From assembly GCF_000428585.1 (NCBI RefSeq), contig NZ_AUAF01000042.1, forward strand, positions 1 to 34,765: a stretch of 34,765 nt of DNA, read 5' to 3'. The DNA comes from Zooshikella ganghwensis DSM 15267. Lineage in GTDB: Bacteria > Pseudomonadota > Gammaproteobacteria > Pseudomonadales > Zooshikellaceae. Both the position numbers and the translations under genes were made by a program. The notes beneath the pieces are model-generated. The model was not told where the DNA came from. It did no database searches and saw only the letters and a list, made by a program, of their open reading frames with translations. Of this stretch, positions 1 through 7,370 are shown piece after piece. How positions within the stretch are numbered: the first letter of the stretch is position 1; each line of letters starts with the position of its first letter.

Positions 1-255
1 AGTTGGGGATATCAACATAAAACCGTTTGTCACGGGAAAGGGGAGTATGCTCGTGATGAAGATGGGGATGGTTTTCACGAAGTACATGTTAACACCATTG
101 AAGGTTGTTGGTCATTACTACGCTCATGGTTAAGACCTCATCGAGGTATTTCTCAAGAAAAACTACCTTTTTATTTAGCATTATTTGAGTTTGTGTACAA
201 TATAAAGTGCCGAGGAAAAAGCTTACTTAATGATCTAATAGAGCTATTGATATAA
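1..255 (+). CDS. IS1595-type transposase, C-terminal fragment (runs off window start)
   Basis: Frame 1 is open from the first base to a TAA at 253-255 and encodes the last 84 residues of a DDE transposase of the IS1595/ISXO2 type. The block HVNTIEGCWSLLRSWLRPH (residues 29-47 of the fragment) matches the family signature around the third catalytic acidic residue; the Glu (bases 100-102) would be the E of the catalytic triad. It is followed by the usual 'FEFVYN' tail. The N-terminus and other catalytic residues lie outside the window. The frame overlaps, on the opposite strand, the last about 29 codons of the metalloprotease gene, which places the IS boundary inside that gene. Family-level call is fairly sure; the exact IS name is not determined. 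Confidence 0.85.
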   Translation, partial: SWGYQHKTVCHGKGEYARDEDGDGFHEVHVNTIEGCWSLLRSWLRPHRGISQEKLPFYLALFEFVYNIKCRGKSLLNDLIELLI

Positions 256-262
256 CCCCCTA
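1..262 (+). mobile_element. Right end of an IS1595-family insertion sequence
   Basis: The transposase stop codon lies within a sequence ending TATAACCCCC (about 250-261), which looks like the terminal inverted repeat of the element; read inward it begins GGGGGTTATATCAATAG. The junction with host DNA is therefore placed at about 257-262. The other end and the target duplication lie outside the window, so the boundary is an estimate. Confidence 0.6.
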
Positions 263-1490
263 GGAATCCATATAGAGCCTTAATATTTTGATTTGGAACA
301 TTAACTACACCTTGCAAAGTTGTCCAACGCCACCCAGGAACACTTTGTGTGCTAACAGGAATCCATTGATACTGACCACTAGTATTCACAATATAAAGAT
401 ATGCATACAACGGCGTTGCACTGCTTATCCACGTATCAAAACTCAACTGGAAGTTTTCACCTGCTTTAATATGCTCTTTCACATCACCAATAGTACCAGT
501 CCAGTAATAACCTGTATTTTTAACTTCCAATATTTGGCTGGCTCGGTTCCGATGATCGTAAGCATAGTTCAGTGAACTATAAAAGCTATTCCACCCAGAC
601 ATTGATTTTGCAAAGTCATATGTAAAATCAATCTTCTGTTGTATATTAACGGGCGGATTCACCGTTGTTGTGTTTGTCGTATTCGACACCTTGGTAGGAC
701 GAAAAGAGACAAGCTGATCACTCATTTCTGATAATGCCCTACTCGCATCCGCAACATTACTGCTACCACAAGCGCGACCTTCACAGATATATTTTCTGGG
801 ATTAGAGAAAATCGGTTGCACATTCCATGTACCATACGCTGAAGGATAAGCCATCGGTGTATGGAATGAGTTATTTTCCCCCCAACCTCGACTAAATGTG
901 AACGCACCTAAACTATGATAGTAAGGATTATAACCACTTTCATTATCCTGAGGTAATGAGTGGCGAAGCCCCATATTATGGCCTGTTTCGTGTGCAACTA
1001 TATAAATATAGCAATTTACTGCTGACAGGTTATAACCATGATCCCCTCTTGCAGAATTACGGTAAAAAGAACCATCATTAGCGCCACTTGAAATCCAGCC
1101 AATACCACAAGATTCCCCAGGAGGGTTTTTATAAACAACGGAAACAATATCAGCACCATATTTATCACGTAACTGATTAATCCGCTGATCATAGCTTACT
1201 TGATTTAATGATTGATTAGTTGCTCGATTAAGATCACCAGCCCAGTCCACTTGCTGAATATGAACAATTCTAGCATCAAACCCTGCATCACTATTTTTTA
1301 GAGTACGATTAAAGTACTCTACAAAACTATTAATTCGAGCATTAATATCTCGACCTTCCCATGTTGTTGTCGCTTCAGGAGTATACAACAACATATCTAA
1401 TGTTTTAGCTTCTGCAGTAGCTAGCATAGATAAGCATGAAAGCCCCACTGCGGCACTTAACCCAATCATTTTATTTTTTAATATTTTCAT
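171..1490 (-). CDS. Secreted reprolysin-like zinc metalloprotease, 3' end replaced by IS sequence
   Basis: 439 residues. A signal peptide (1 to about 28, ending A-E-A) leads straight into a catalytic domain with no obvious prodomain. Residues 167-177, HETGHNMGLRH, are the HExxHxxGxxH zinc motif of M12/reprolysin-like metzincins; Met213 in TPMAYP is the expected Met-turn. Cys128, 160, 236 and 241 may form disulphides in the exported protein. A Thr/Asn/Pro linker (about 268-283) joins a beta-rich C-terminal region (about 286-409) that resembles a CBM4/9-like jelly-roll carbohydrate- or surface-binding module. From about residue 410 the codons come from the adjoining IS end, so the native last strand of that module appears lost and about 29 foreign residues added. 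It lies 35 bp downstream of the membrane protein gene at 1526-2233, probably in one transcript. The protease call is firm; the binding-module call is moderate. Confidence 0.85.
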   Translation of the reverse strand: MKILKNKMIGLSAAVGLSCLSMLATAEAKTLDMLLYTPEATTTWEGRDINARINSFVEYFNRTLKNSDAGFDARIVHIQQVDWAGDLNRATNQSLNQVSYDQRINQLRDKYGADIVSVVYKNPPGESCGIGWISSGANDGSFYRNSARGDHGYNLSAVNCYIYIVAHETGHNMGLRHSLPQDNESGYNPYYHSLGAFTFSRGWGENNSFHTPMAYPSAYGTWNVQPIFSNPRKYICEGRACGSSNVADASRALSEMSDQLVSFRPTKVSNTTNTTTVNPPVNIQQKIDFTYDFAKSMSGWNSFYSSLNYAYDHRNRASQILEVKNTGYYWTGTIGDVKEHIKAGENFQLSFDTWISSATPLYAYLYIVNTSGQYQWIPVSTQSVPGWRWTTLQGVVNVPNQNIKALYGFLGGYINSSIRSLSKLFPRHFILYTNSNNAK

Positions 1491-1525
1491 AGTTTCCCTC
1501 GAATTAGTATCGGCTTTTACTTGTG

Positions 1526-2233
1526 TTAGGAATGTTCATGTGTATGAACATTACTTTTTGTTAACTGGCTTTTATCCATTCCTGGAGGCAGAGCTTCTTC
1601 AACTTTGGGCTGGATCAAACCATCATTTTCATCAATAAACTGTTTTTTAGCGCGCTCTTTTTCATCAATTATTTTTGTTTTTCTTGTTTCATTATCAATA
1701 ATAATAGTATAGGTTGAGCTAGCAGTAATAAGGGTAAGATGAGTATCAATTTTACCTTTGATTACAGAGGCACCTTGCGTTGTATTAGGAATATCACCAC
1801 TTACAATGTCTATATCTCCAAATCCTTTTTTCTTGTTGGAAAAGGTCACTGTAAATGGAACCTGTTCTTGTGGTATTTGAAATGTAAGTGTTTGACCAGG
1901 TTGTAAAGAAGAAAAAACTATCGAATCAGTTTCCGTCTCATAATAAGTTAAACCTTCATCATCATAAGTCGGCTGCCACTCATCCAAGCTCCATAATGTG
2001 TTAGCCTCATAATGAGTGACCAACTGCTCCTTTTCTTCTTTCTTCTGACTCACTGTCTTTTCTTGTATAGGGGGCAAATCTAAACCCTGATTCCCCTCAA
2101 GCGTTTTTACATTTTTTTCACTTATTTCAATGGGGGTAGTTACACTATTCGAGCCAGTTAATTTAAAAAAGCCTATAATGGCGGAGCCAAAAACAAAGCC
2201 TACAACGGCTATAGCAATTTTTTTATGACGCAT
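1526..2233 (-). CDS. Single-pass membrane protein, candidate trans-acting prodomain/chaperone for the adjacent protease
   Basis: 235 residues. There is a short basic N-terminus, one membrane segment (about 7-26), a charged Lys/Glu-Gln-rich stalk (about 50-75), a beta-rich domain (about 80-190) and a polar tail ending N-V-H-T-H-E-H-S. The beta domain has the rhythm 'LQPGQTLTFQIP ... VIKGKIDT ... STYTIIID', which I recognise loosely from N-terminal prodomain-like regions of bacterial reprolysin-type proteases; the neighbouring protease lacks such a region. Membrane-anchored partners of secreted proteases are known (for example CpaB for CpaA in Acinetobacter). The gene is upstream of, and 35 bp from, the protease. 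Functional assignment is inference from architecture and context; no confident family match was recognised. The start ATG follows AAGG. Confidence 0.6.
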   Translation of the reverse strand: MRHKKIAIAVVGFVFGSAIIGFFKLTGSNSVTTPIEISEKNVKTLEGNQGLDLPPIQEKTVSQKKEEKEQLVTHYEANTLWSLDEWQPTYDDEGLTYYETETDSIVFSSLQPGQTLTFQIPQEQVPFTVTFSNKKKGFGDIDIVSGDIPNTTQGASVIKGKIDTHLTLITASSTYTIIIDNETRKTKIIDEKERAKKQFIDENDGLIQPKVEEALPPGMDKSQLTKSNVHTHEHS

Positions 2234-2689
2234 CCTTGTTACTCTTTATTACACATTGAGGGTAATTAATACACGCAATTTATACTAACTATTTCATAAT
2301 CTTGTTTTGACGCTATTCTCAAAACAAAATGTATTTATAAAAATTATTGAAATATAATTATCGAGATTTATTTCTAATTTATATAACAAATGAGGATGAG
2401 TACTTATTAAGCCGCATCATGAGCAAGTGAAAAACTCATAATTGTCAGCATTATCCCTATTTTCAGATTTATAAGAATATTCTCAGTGTTTAACTTGAAT
2501 CATCAGGGAGGTTAGAAATAGCTCTGCTGGCATACAATCATAAGCAGTAAAAATAATTCAGTATAATCTTATCATTAAAAATTATAATAAAGTCTTTTAC
2601 ATTCATGCATATAGAAGAATAATACAGGTCTAGCTATACCCTTTAATCATTGTTAGGGTTTGTTGCACATTAAATATACTGTGAATAAC
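2234..2689. other. AT-rich intergenic region, 456 bp
   Basis: This is a divergent gap between the protease/membrane-protein unit (minus) and the PA4642-like gene (plus). Apart from the 9-bp dyad at 2302-2327 it is a strongly AT-rich stretch without a convincing ORF, RNA gene or repeat. Promoters for both sides must lie here, but no consensus pair stands out. Confidence 0.6.
2302..2327. promoter_or_regulatory. Perfect 9-bp dyad, operator-like
   Basis: TTGTTTTGA at 2302-2310 and its exact reverse complement TCAAAACAA at 2319-2327 are separated by 8 bases. The dyad lies about 70-95 bp upstream of the membrane protein start (2233), in the expected promoter region of the protease unit. The size and spacing fit a dimeric repressor or activator site; the regulator is unknown. 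Confidence 0.4.
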
Positions 2690-2986
2690 ATGAAAAAAGA
2701 CAAGCAAAAAGTAATCGGCGAGACACTAAGTGATGACCACCTGAAAACACTTCTTGAAGCCCGTCCCGCAGATGATACTCCGGTAGGTTACTATATTTTA
2801 CTGCGAGCCTATCAAAGCTTACGAGAAGATGATTTCGCACGCTTCTTAGATTTTTTTGTCAAGGCTGGCTATGACATTAACGTTAAGAATCAGTCAGGGG
2901 AGGCGTTCTTGTCACTCTTGTGTCAGCATACTGAAGCTGCTCCTTATGTTGAAGCAATGGAAAAGATGGGTGCGACTCACAAATAA
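2690..2986 (+). CDS. PA4642-like conserved small protein
   Basis: 98 residues from ATG 2690, starting MKKDKQKVIGETLSDDHLK. The N-terminal 'KKDK-VIGE-LSD' and the later 'DDFARFLDFFVKAGYDIN' followed by 'QSGE' resemble the small gammaproteobacterial family typified by Pseudomonas PA4642; the second half reads like one ankyrin-type repeat (helix, 'AGYDINVKNQSGE', helix). No signal peptide, so cytosolic. The reading frame stays open upstream to a TTG at 2660, but the ATG matches the conserved family start and is preferred; no strong ribosome-binding site is visible. It converges on oppF with a shared hairpin terminator. Function unknown. Confidence 0.75.
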   Translation: MKKDKQKVIGETLSDDHLKTLLEARPADDTPVGYYILLRAYQSLREDDFARFLDFFVKAGYDINVKNQSGEAFLSLLCQHTEAAPYVEAMEKMGATHK

Positions 2987-3007
2987 ATACCTCCCATTTA
3001 CAGTAAA

Positions 3008-3053
3008 AAGCAACAAAAAACGGCAAGTTCATACTTGCCGTTTTTTGTTGCTT
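3008..3053. terminator. Bidirectional rho-independent terminator
   Basis: A perfect 20-bp inverted repeat: 3008-3027 pairs with 3034-3053 around a 6-base loop. The GC core is CGGCAAG/CTTGCCG, flanked by an A6 run on one side and a T6 run on the other, so it can end transcription from the PA4642-like gene (plus) and from oppF (minus). It sits 21 bp beyond both stop codons. Confidence 0.92.
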
Positions 3054-3074
3054 AAGAGAAGCAGCAGAAGCCAC

Positions 3075-4067
3075 TTACTCTTCTATTTTATGACATGCAA
3101 CACGGTGCCCATCACGCGCGATCAGTTTTGGACGGTCACTGAAACAACGCTCATCACTAATAGGACAACGGGTACAGAAAACACAGCCTGCAGGTGGGTT
3201 GATAGGTGAAGGTAAATCACCTTCTAATAACTGTATTTGCTTATTACGTTCTTTTTCAGGATCAGGAACAGGTACAGCAGAAAGCAGTGCTTTGGTATAG
3301 GGGTGTAGAGGGTTATCATACAACTCGTGTCTTTCAGCGAGTTCAATCATATTCCCCAAATACATCACCATCACGCGGTCACTGATATGTTTTACAACAC
3401 TCAGATCGTGCGCAATAAACACCAATGATAGCCCCATTTCATGTTGCAACTCTTTCAACAAGTTAACAACCTGAGCTTGTATAGAAACATCCAGTGCACT
3501 GACCGGCTCATCACACACTACCAATTTTGGCTCTAAAATAAGTGCTCGTGCGATACCAACACGCTGACATTGACCACCAGAAAATTCATGAGGATAACGG
3601 TTAATGACATTTTGTAGCAGGCCAACGCGCTTCATCATTGACTTCACTCTTTCCTCAACCTTCCTCCGAGAAAGGTGAGGATAAAAGCTTATCAAAGGCT
3701 CTGCAATGATCTCACCAATAGTCATTCTTGGATTTAATGAGGCTAGTGGGTCCTGAAATATAAATTGTAAGTCCTGACGTTTCACGCGTAGTTTTTTTTC
3801 ATCAAGCTGGGTTAAATCTTGCCCTAACCAAAGTACTTGGCCATCTTGGGCAGGAATCAGCCCAATTAATGCTCTCGCTAATGTTGACTTACCACATCCC
3901 GACTCACCGACAACACCAAGTGTTTCGCCCTCATAAATATCAAAGCTCACACCATCAACAGCCTTCAAAACAGGCTTAGGCTCCCAAGGCCAGCGCCGTC
4001 CTTTATCTACCTGAAAATGCACTTTCAAATCACGGATTTGGGCAATAACATTTTGTGGCGCCATCAT
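3075..4067 (-). CDS. oppF: Oligopeptide ABC transporter ATP-binding protein OppF
   Basis: 330 residues from ATG 4067, the second ATPase of the oligopeptide importer, energising the OppBC channel from the cytosol. Walker A is GESGCGKST, the signature is SGGQCQR (the same Gln-Cys-Gln variant as in E. coli OppF), Walker B runs into CDEPVSALD, and the switch His is in IAHDL. The C-terminal oligopeptide-transporter extension carries INPPAGCVFCTRCP and further Cys typical of OppD/OppF, where they may hold an iron-sulphur cluster. The start overlaps the oppD stop as ATGA, with GAGGAGG 7 bases upstream, so translation is probably coupled to oppD; a longer in-frame start (TTG 4094) inside oppD is unlikely. 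Last gene of the operon, ending at a strong terminator. Confidence 0.95.
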   Translation of the reverse strand: MMAPQNVIAQIRDLKVHFQVDKGRRWPWEPKPVLKAVDGVSFDIYEGETLGVVGESGCGKSTLARALIGLIPAQDGQVLWLGQDLTQLDEKKLRVKRQDLQFIFQDPLASLNPRMTIGEIIAEPLISFYPHLSRRKVEERVKSMMKRVGLLQNVINRYPHEFSGGQCQRVGIARALILEPKLVVCDEPVSALDVSIQAQVVNLLKELQHEMGLSLVFIAHDLSVVKHISDRVMVMYLGNMIELAERHELYDNPLHPYTKALLSAVPVPDPEKERNKQIQLLEGDLPSPINPPAGCVFCTRCPISDERCFSDRPKLIARDGHRVACHKIEE

Positions 4068-5032
4068 GCAACAGCCTCCTCGGTCAGGTGACAAGCACGT
4101 TGTTGATACTGATTAAATGTTGTTAAGGCGGGCTTCTCTGCTCGACACAGCTCTACAGCGTATTGGCAGCGCTCTTGAAATGGGCAACCTTTTGGTAAAC
4201 TCAATAAATTGGGAGGATTACCGGGAATTGTCTGAAGCTCAGCCTGATCAAACTCCAAGTCAGGAATTGAAGCAAGTAGACCTTTTGTATAAGGATGTGT
4301 TGGCTTGTGGAAAACATCCTGAACAGAGCCATACTCCATCGTACGGCCTGCATACATTACCATGACTTTATCGCAAAGCCCTGCTACAACGCCTAAGTCA
4401 TGAGTGATCATAATAATTGCTGTATTAAATTCCTTTTTCAGCTCCTGCAACAAAGTAATAATTTGAGCTTGAACCGTTACATCCAACGCGGTGGTAGGCT
4501 CATCCGCAATCAACAGTTTAGGACTGCATAATAAGGCCATTGCAATCATAACACGTTGACGCATTCCTCCTGAAAACTCATGAGGATACATATCAAAACG
4601 CTTTTTTGCTTCAGGGATTTTAACAGCATCTAATAAACGAATGGATTCAGCTTTTGCTTCCTGTTTCGTCATATTTTTATGAAGAATCAAGACCTCCATT
4701 AACTGCTTACCAATTTTCATATAAGGGTTAAGGCAAGTCATGGGATCCTGAAAAATCATCGCAATTTTTTCTGCACGAATTTTATTTAATGCTGAAGCAG
4801 GTAAGTTCAGGATATTTTGTCCTTCAAACTCAGCAGATCCTGATACTTTACCATTCTTGGCGAGTAACCCCATCAAAGAAAATGCCATTTGGCTTTTTCC
4901 TGAGCCTGACTCACCTACAATACCTAATGTTTCACCTTCAGATAAGGAGAACGTTAAATCATCTACTGCGGTTACTACACCATCATGCGTAGTAAACTGA
5001 ACTTTTAAATTATTTACTGCCAGTAATGACAT
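4064..5032 (-). CDS. oppD: Oligopeptide ABC transporter ATP-binding protein OppD
   Basis: 322 residues, the first ATPase of the Opp importer. Motifs: Walker A GESGSGKSQ, signature FSGGMRQR, Walker B LLIADEPTTALD, switch His in MITHDLGV. The C-terminal oligopeptide extension includes IPGNPPNLLSLPKGCPFQERC with conserved Cys. Length agrees with the family (about 320-335). Gene order oppC-12 bp-oppD-overlap-oppF supports a heterodimeric ATPase pair made stoichiometrically. Nothing unusual. Confidence 0.95.
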   Translation of the reverse strand: MSLLAVNNLKVQFTTHDGVVTAVDDLTFSLSEGETLGIVGESGSGKSQMAFSLMGLLAKNGKVSGSAEFEGQNILNLPASALNKIRAEKIAMIFQDPMTCLNPYMKIGKQLMEVLILHKNMTKQEAKAESIRLLDAVKIPEAKKRFDMYPHEFSGGMRQRVMIAMALLCSPKLLIADEPTTALDVTVQAQIITLLQELKKEFNTAIIMITHDLGVVAGLCDKVMVMYAGRTMEYGSVQDVFHKPTHPYTKGLLASIPDLEFDQAELQTIPGNPPNLLSLPKGCPFQERCQYAVELCRAEKPALTTFNQYQQRACHLTEEAVA

Positions 5033-5044
5033 ACTATCTTCTCC

Positions 5045-5953
5045 CTAGCGGTCTTTGGGGTCTAATGCATCACGCAAACCGTCACCAATAAAATTAAAAC
5101 AAAATAGTGTCACTACTAGAAATCCAGCAGGGAACAATAATTGCCATGGGTATAAGTCCATGGTTTTACGACCTTCTGAAATAAGGGCACCCCAGCTCGT
5201 TTGTGGTTCTTGTATACCTAATCCCAGAAAACTCAAAAAAGACTCAAATAAAATCATACTTGGTACTAATAATGTTGCATAAACAACCACAACACCCAAC
5301 ACATTAGGAACAATATGTCGTGTTATTATTTTACTGGTACGCACACCACAAGCATGAGCCGCCTCAATAAACTCCTTATTTTTCATACTTAAGGTCTGTC
5401 CACGCACTATCCTGGCCATATCCAACCAAGACACCATACCTATCGCCACAAAAATGAGTAGAATATCCCGCCCAAAAAATGTCACCAATAATATGACAAA
5501 AAACATAAAAGGAAATGAGTTCAAGACTTCAAGAGTACGCATCATCAAGTTATCGACTTTCCCTCCTACAAAGCCAGAAATAGCGCCATAAAGGGTGCCA
5601 AAAATAACCGCCACTAATGCACCAGAAACCCCAACAAGCATCGATATTTGTCCACCCATCATTGTGCGAACAAAGAGGTCTCTACCTAAACTATCTGTGC
5701 CAAAGTAATGGCCATCATCCATTGATGGTGCTACATCCATTGCCCCCCAGTCTGTATCATCATAAGCATATTCACTAATACTGGGACCAATAAATGTCAT
5801 TATGGTAATTAATAACAATAAAATTAAGCTAGAAATAGCTGCTTTATTTTTAATGAAACGAATCCAGGCATCTTGCCATAAACTTCGCCCTTTTACTTCT
5901 GAAGCCTCTACCAGGTTATCCAATGCATCAATTTTTTTGGTTAGCGTTAACAT
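5045..5953 (-). CDS. oppC: Oligopeptide ABC transporter permease OppC
   Basis: 302 residues, inner-membrane permease of the BPD_transp_1 superfamily. An N-terminal cytosolic segment with W-x-x-A-W-x-R-F-x-K-N-K is followed by a first membrane helix (about 38-60), a periplasmic part with the OppC-type YFGTDSLGRDLFVR motif (about 83-96), and five further helices. The cytosolic ATPase-docking EAA loop is EAAHACGVRTSKIITRHIVP (about 198-217). It partners with OppB. Downstream oppD begins 12 bp later. An unusually long gap of 277 bp with an inverted repeat separates it from oppB. Confidence 0.94.
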   Translation of the reverse strand: MLTLTKKIDALDNLVEASEVKGRSLWQDAWIRFIKNKAAISSLILLLLITIMTFIGPSISEYAYDDTDWGAMDVAPSMDDGHYFGTDSLGRDLFVRTMMGGQISMLVGVSGALVAVIFGTLYGAISGFVGGKVDNLMMRTLEVLNSFPFMFFVILLVTFFGRDILLIFVAIGMVSWLDMARIVRGQTLSMKNKEFIEAAHACGVRTSKIITRHIVPNVLGVVVVYATLLVPSMILFESFLSFLGLGIQEPQTSWGALISEGRKTMDLYPWQLLFPAGFLVVTLFCFNFIGDGLRDALDPKDR

Positions 5954-5993
5954 GTGTTTATCTCTTCTCTCACCGGCATTATTTTTTGCCTTT

Positions 5994-6190
5994 CACTGAT
6001 AACTCGACTTTGGCCATTTAGAAGCTAAGGCATTGCAGGTAAAGCAATACTGTTAGTGGTTATAACCTGAATTAACTCATGTCTAATGAAAACCATGATA
6101 TGAATTAATTCTAACCCGTTGTTTCTAATAGCTTATTTTTAGCCGTCATGTGTATTCAATAATGGCCAAAGCCGAGTGATAACAGTCACT
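5994..6190. repeat. Inverted-repeat element in the oppB-oppC gap
   Basis: The arm 6002-6018 (ACTCGACTTTGGCCATT) recurs inverted at 6161-6177 with one mismatch, enclosing 142 bases; loose pairing extends outward with ACTG...ATA-type bases on both sides, to about 5995 and 6187. Inside, AAGCTA/TAGCTT (6022-6027 and 6129-6134) and GAATTAA-type segments near 6070 and 6102 are also inverted. The layout could be a degenerate MITE-like insertion or a large mRNA stem-loop tuning oppB versus oppCDF expression. No coding content. Copy number elsewhere in the genome cannot be seen. Confidence 0.5.
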
Positions 6191-6230
6191 CCCTTGAGTA
6201 TTCTGTCCACCTCAGTGAAGACATATTGTT

Positions 6231-7154
6231 TTATGCATAACGAATTTTAGGGTCGATAAGTCCATATAAAATATCGACAATAGCATTAAAACTAATTGTT
6301 AAAACACCGATTAAAATGGTTAATCCCATCACCATTGAGTAATCACGATTTAGCGCACCATTCACAAACAGCTGACCAACGCCACCAATATTAAAAATGG
6401 TTTCAATGACAACTGATCCAGTAATAATACCGACAAATGCAGGACCTAAATAAGATACAACAGGTAACAACGTCGGACGTAATGCATGGCGAAAAATAAT
6501 ATAGCTACCCGGCAACCCTTTTGCACGCGCTGTTCGAATATAATTACTGTTTAATACTTCAATCATACTCCCACGTGTTATACGCGCTATCGCAGCAATG
6601 TAGTGTGTTGCCATTGCAATAACAGGCAAAATCATGTATTTAAACTGTCCATCGTTCCAGCCACCTGCTGGAAGCCATCGATACATAATGGCAAATACCA
6701 ACACCATAAGCGGTGCCAACACAAAGTTTGGAATGACTACCCCTGTCATAGCTACTGTCATACTTGTATAGTCAATCCAAGTATTTTGTCTGATGGCAGC
6801 CACAACCCCAAATGTCACCCCAAAAACCAATGCGACAATAAAAGACGCAATACCTAGCTTGGCTGAAACAGGAAACGCCTGCGCTAATAACTCATTAACG
6901 GTATAGTCCTTATACTTAAATGAAGGGCCTAGATCTCCTTGTAATAAATTTCCAAGATAAATAAAAAACTGTTTCCAGACTGGTTCATTTAAATGATATT
7001 TTGCTTCAATATTTGCAAGCACTTCAGCAGGGAGTGCTCTTTCAGAGGTAAATGGACTTCCTGGTGCGGAATGCATCAGAAAAAAAGAAATGGCAATCAA
7101 AATTAATAAGGTGGGCACAGCAATAACAAGTCTGCGCATAATTAGCTTTAACAT
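6231..7154 (-). CDS. oppB: Oligopeptide ABC transporter permease OppB
   Basis: 307 residues from ATG 7154 (protein start MLKLIMRRLVIAVPTLL), matching the usual length of about 306. Six membrane helices; the first lies at the extreme N-terminus, followed by the family motif HSAPGSPFTSERALP in the periplasm. The EAA loop is YIRTARAKGLPGSYIIFRHA. It ends DPKIRYA, the normal OppB terminus. A TTG 21 bases upstream (7175) would extend the protein by seven residues but lacks support. Second gene of the operon, 216 bp downstream of oppA with a stem-loop between them. Confidence 0.94.
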   Translation of the reverse strand: MLKLIMRRLVIAVPTLLILIAISFFLMHSAPGSPFTSERALPAEVLANIEAKYHLNEPVWKQFFIYLGNLLQGDLGPSFKYKDYTVNELLAQAFPVSAKLGIASFIVALVFGVTFGVVAAIRQNTWIDYTSMTVAMTGVVIPNFVLAPLMVLVFAIMYRWLPAGGWNDGQFKYMILPVIAMATHYIAAIARITRGSMIEVLNSNYIRTARAKGLPGSYIIFRHALRPTLLPVVSYLGPAFVGIITGSVVIETIFNIGGVGQLFVNGALNRDYSMVMGLTILIGVLTISFNAIVDILYGLIDPKIRYA

Positions 7155-7274
7155 AAACTGATCCCGCCGTAGCAATTGCTGGCCAGTTTTTATTCTAAAA
7201 ATGTTAAATTATTAAATAAAAGTCTGAACCAGCGCTTATCACTATAACGATTTTTTAAGTCCTATAACCAGCAA

Positions 7275-7319
7275 GTTAGCTCAATAACAAATAGTTTTTA
7301 CTATTATTACTGAGCCAAC
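7275..7319 (-). promoter_or_regulatory. Intercistronic stem-loop between oppA and oppB
   Basis: On the minus-strand transcript the arm from 7319-7301 pairs imperfectly over about 19-20 bases with 7294-7275 around a 6-base loop. It has no U-tract typical of a full terminator. Stem-loops at this place in binding-protein-dependent transporter operons commonly protect the upstream message or attenuate readthrough, letting OppA exceed the permeases; that role here is inference. Confidence 0.55.
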
Positions 7320-7370
7320 GTCTATGGTTATTCTCCTTTTATAACCTCGTTATAGATATACTTTATATTA

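Noticed and set aside
288-575. Plus-strand open frame across the protease gene
   Set aside because: Antisense to a clear protease frame, no family features, no ribosome-binding site.
2856-3209. Plus-strand frame overlapping the PA4642-like gene and terminator
   Set aside because: Shifted frame of the real gene, crosses the bidirectional terminator and the end of oppF; composition not protein-like.
4068-4094. Longer oppF start (TTG 4094)
   Set aside because: The ATG at 4067 has GAGGAGG at proper spacing and the usual N-terminus; the extension lies inside oppD.
7155-7175. Longer OppB start (TTG 7175)
   Set aside because: ATG 7154 gives the standard length and N-terminal membrane helix.
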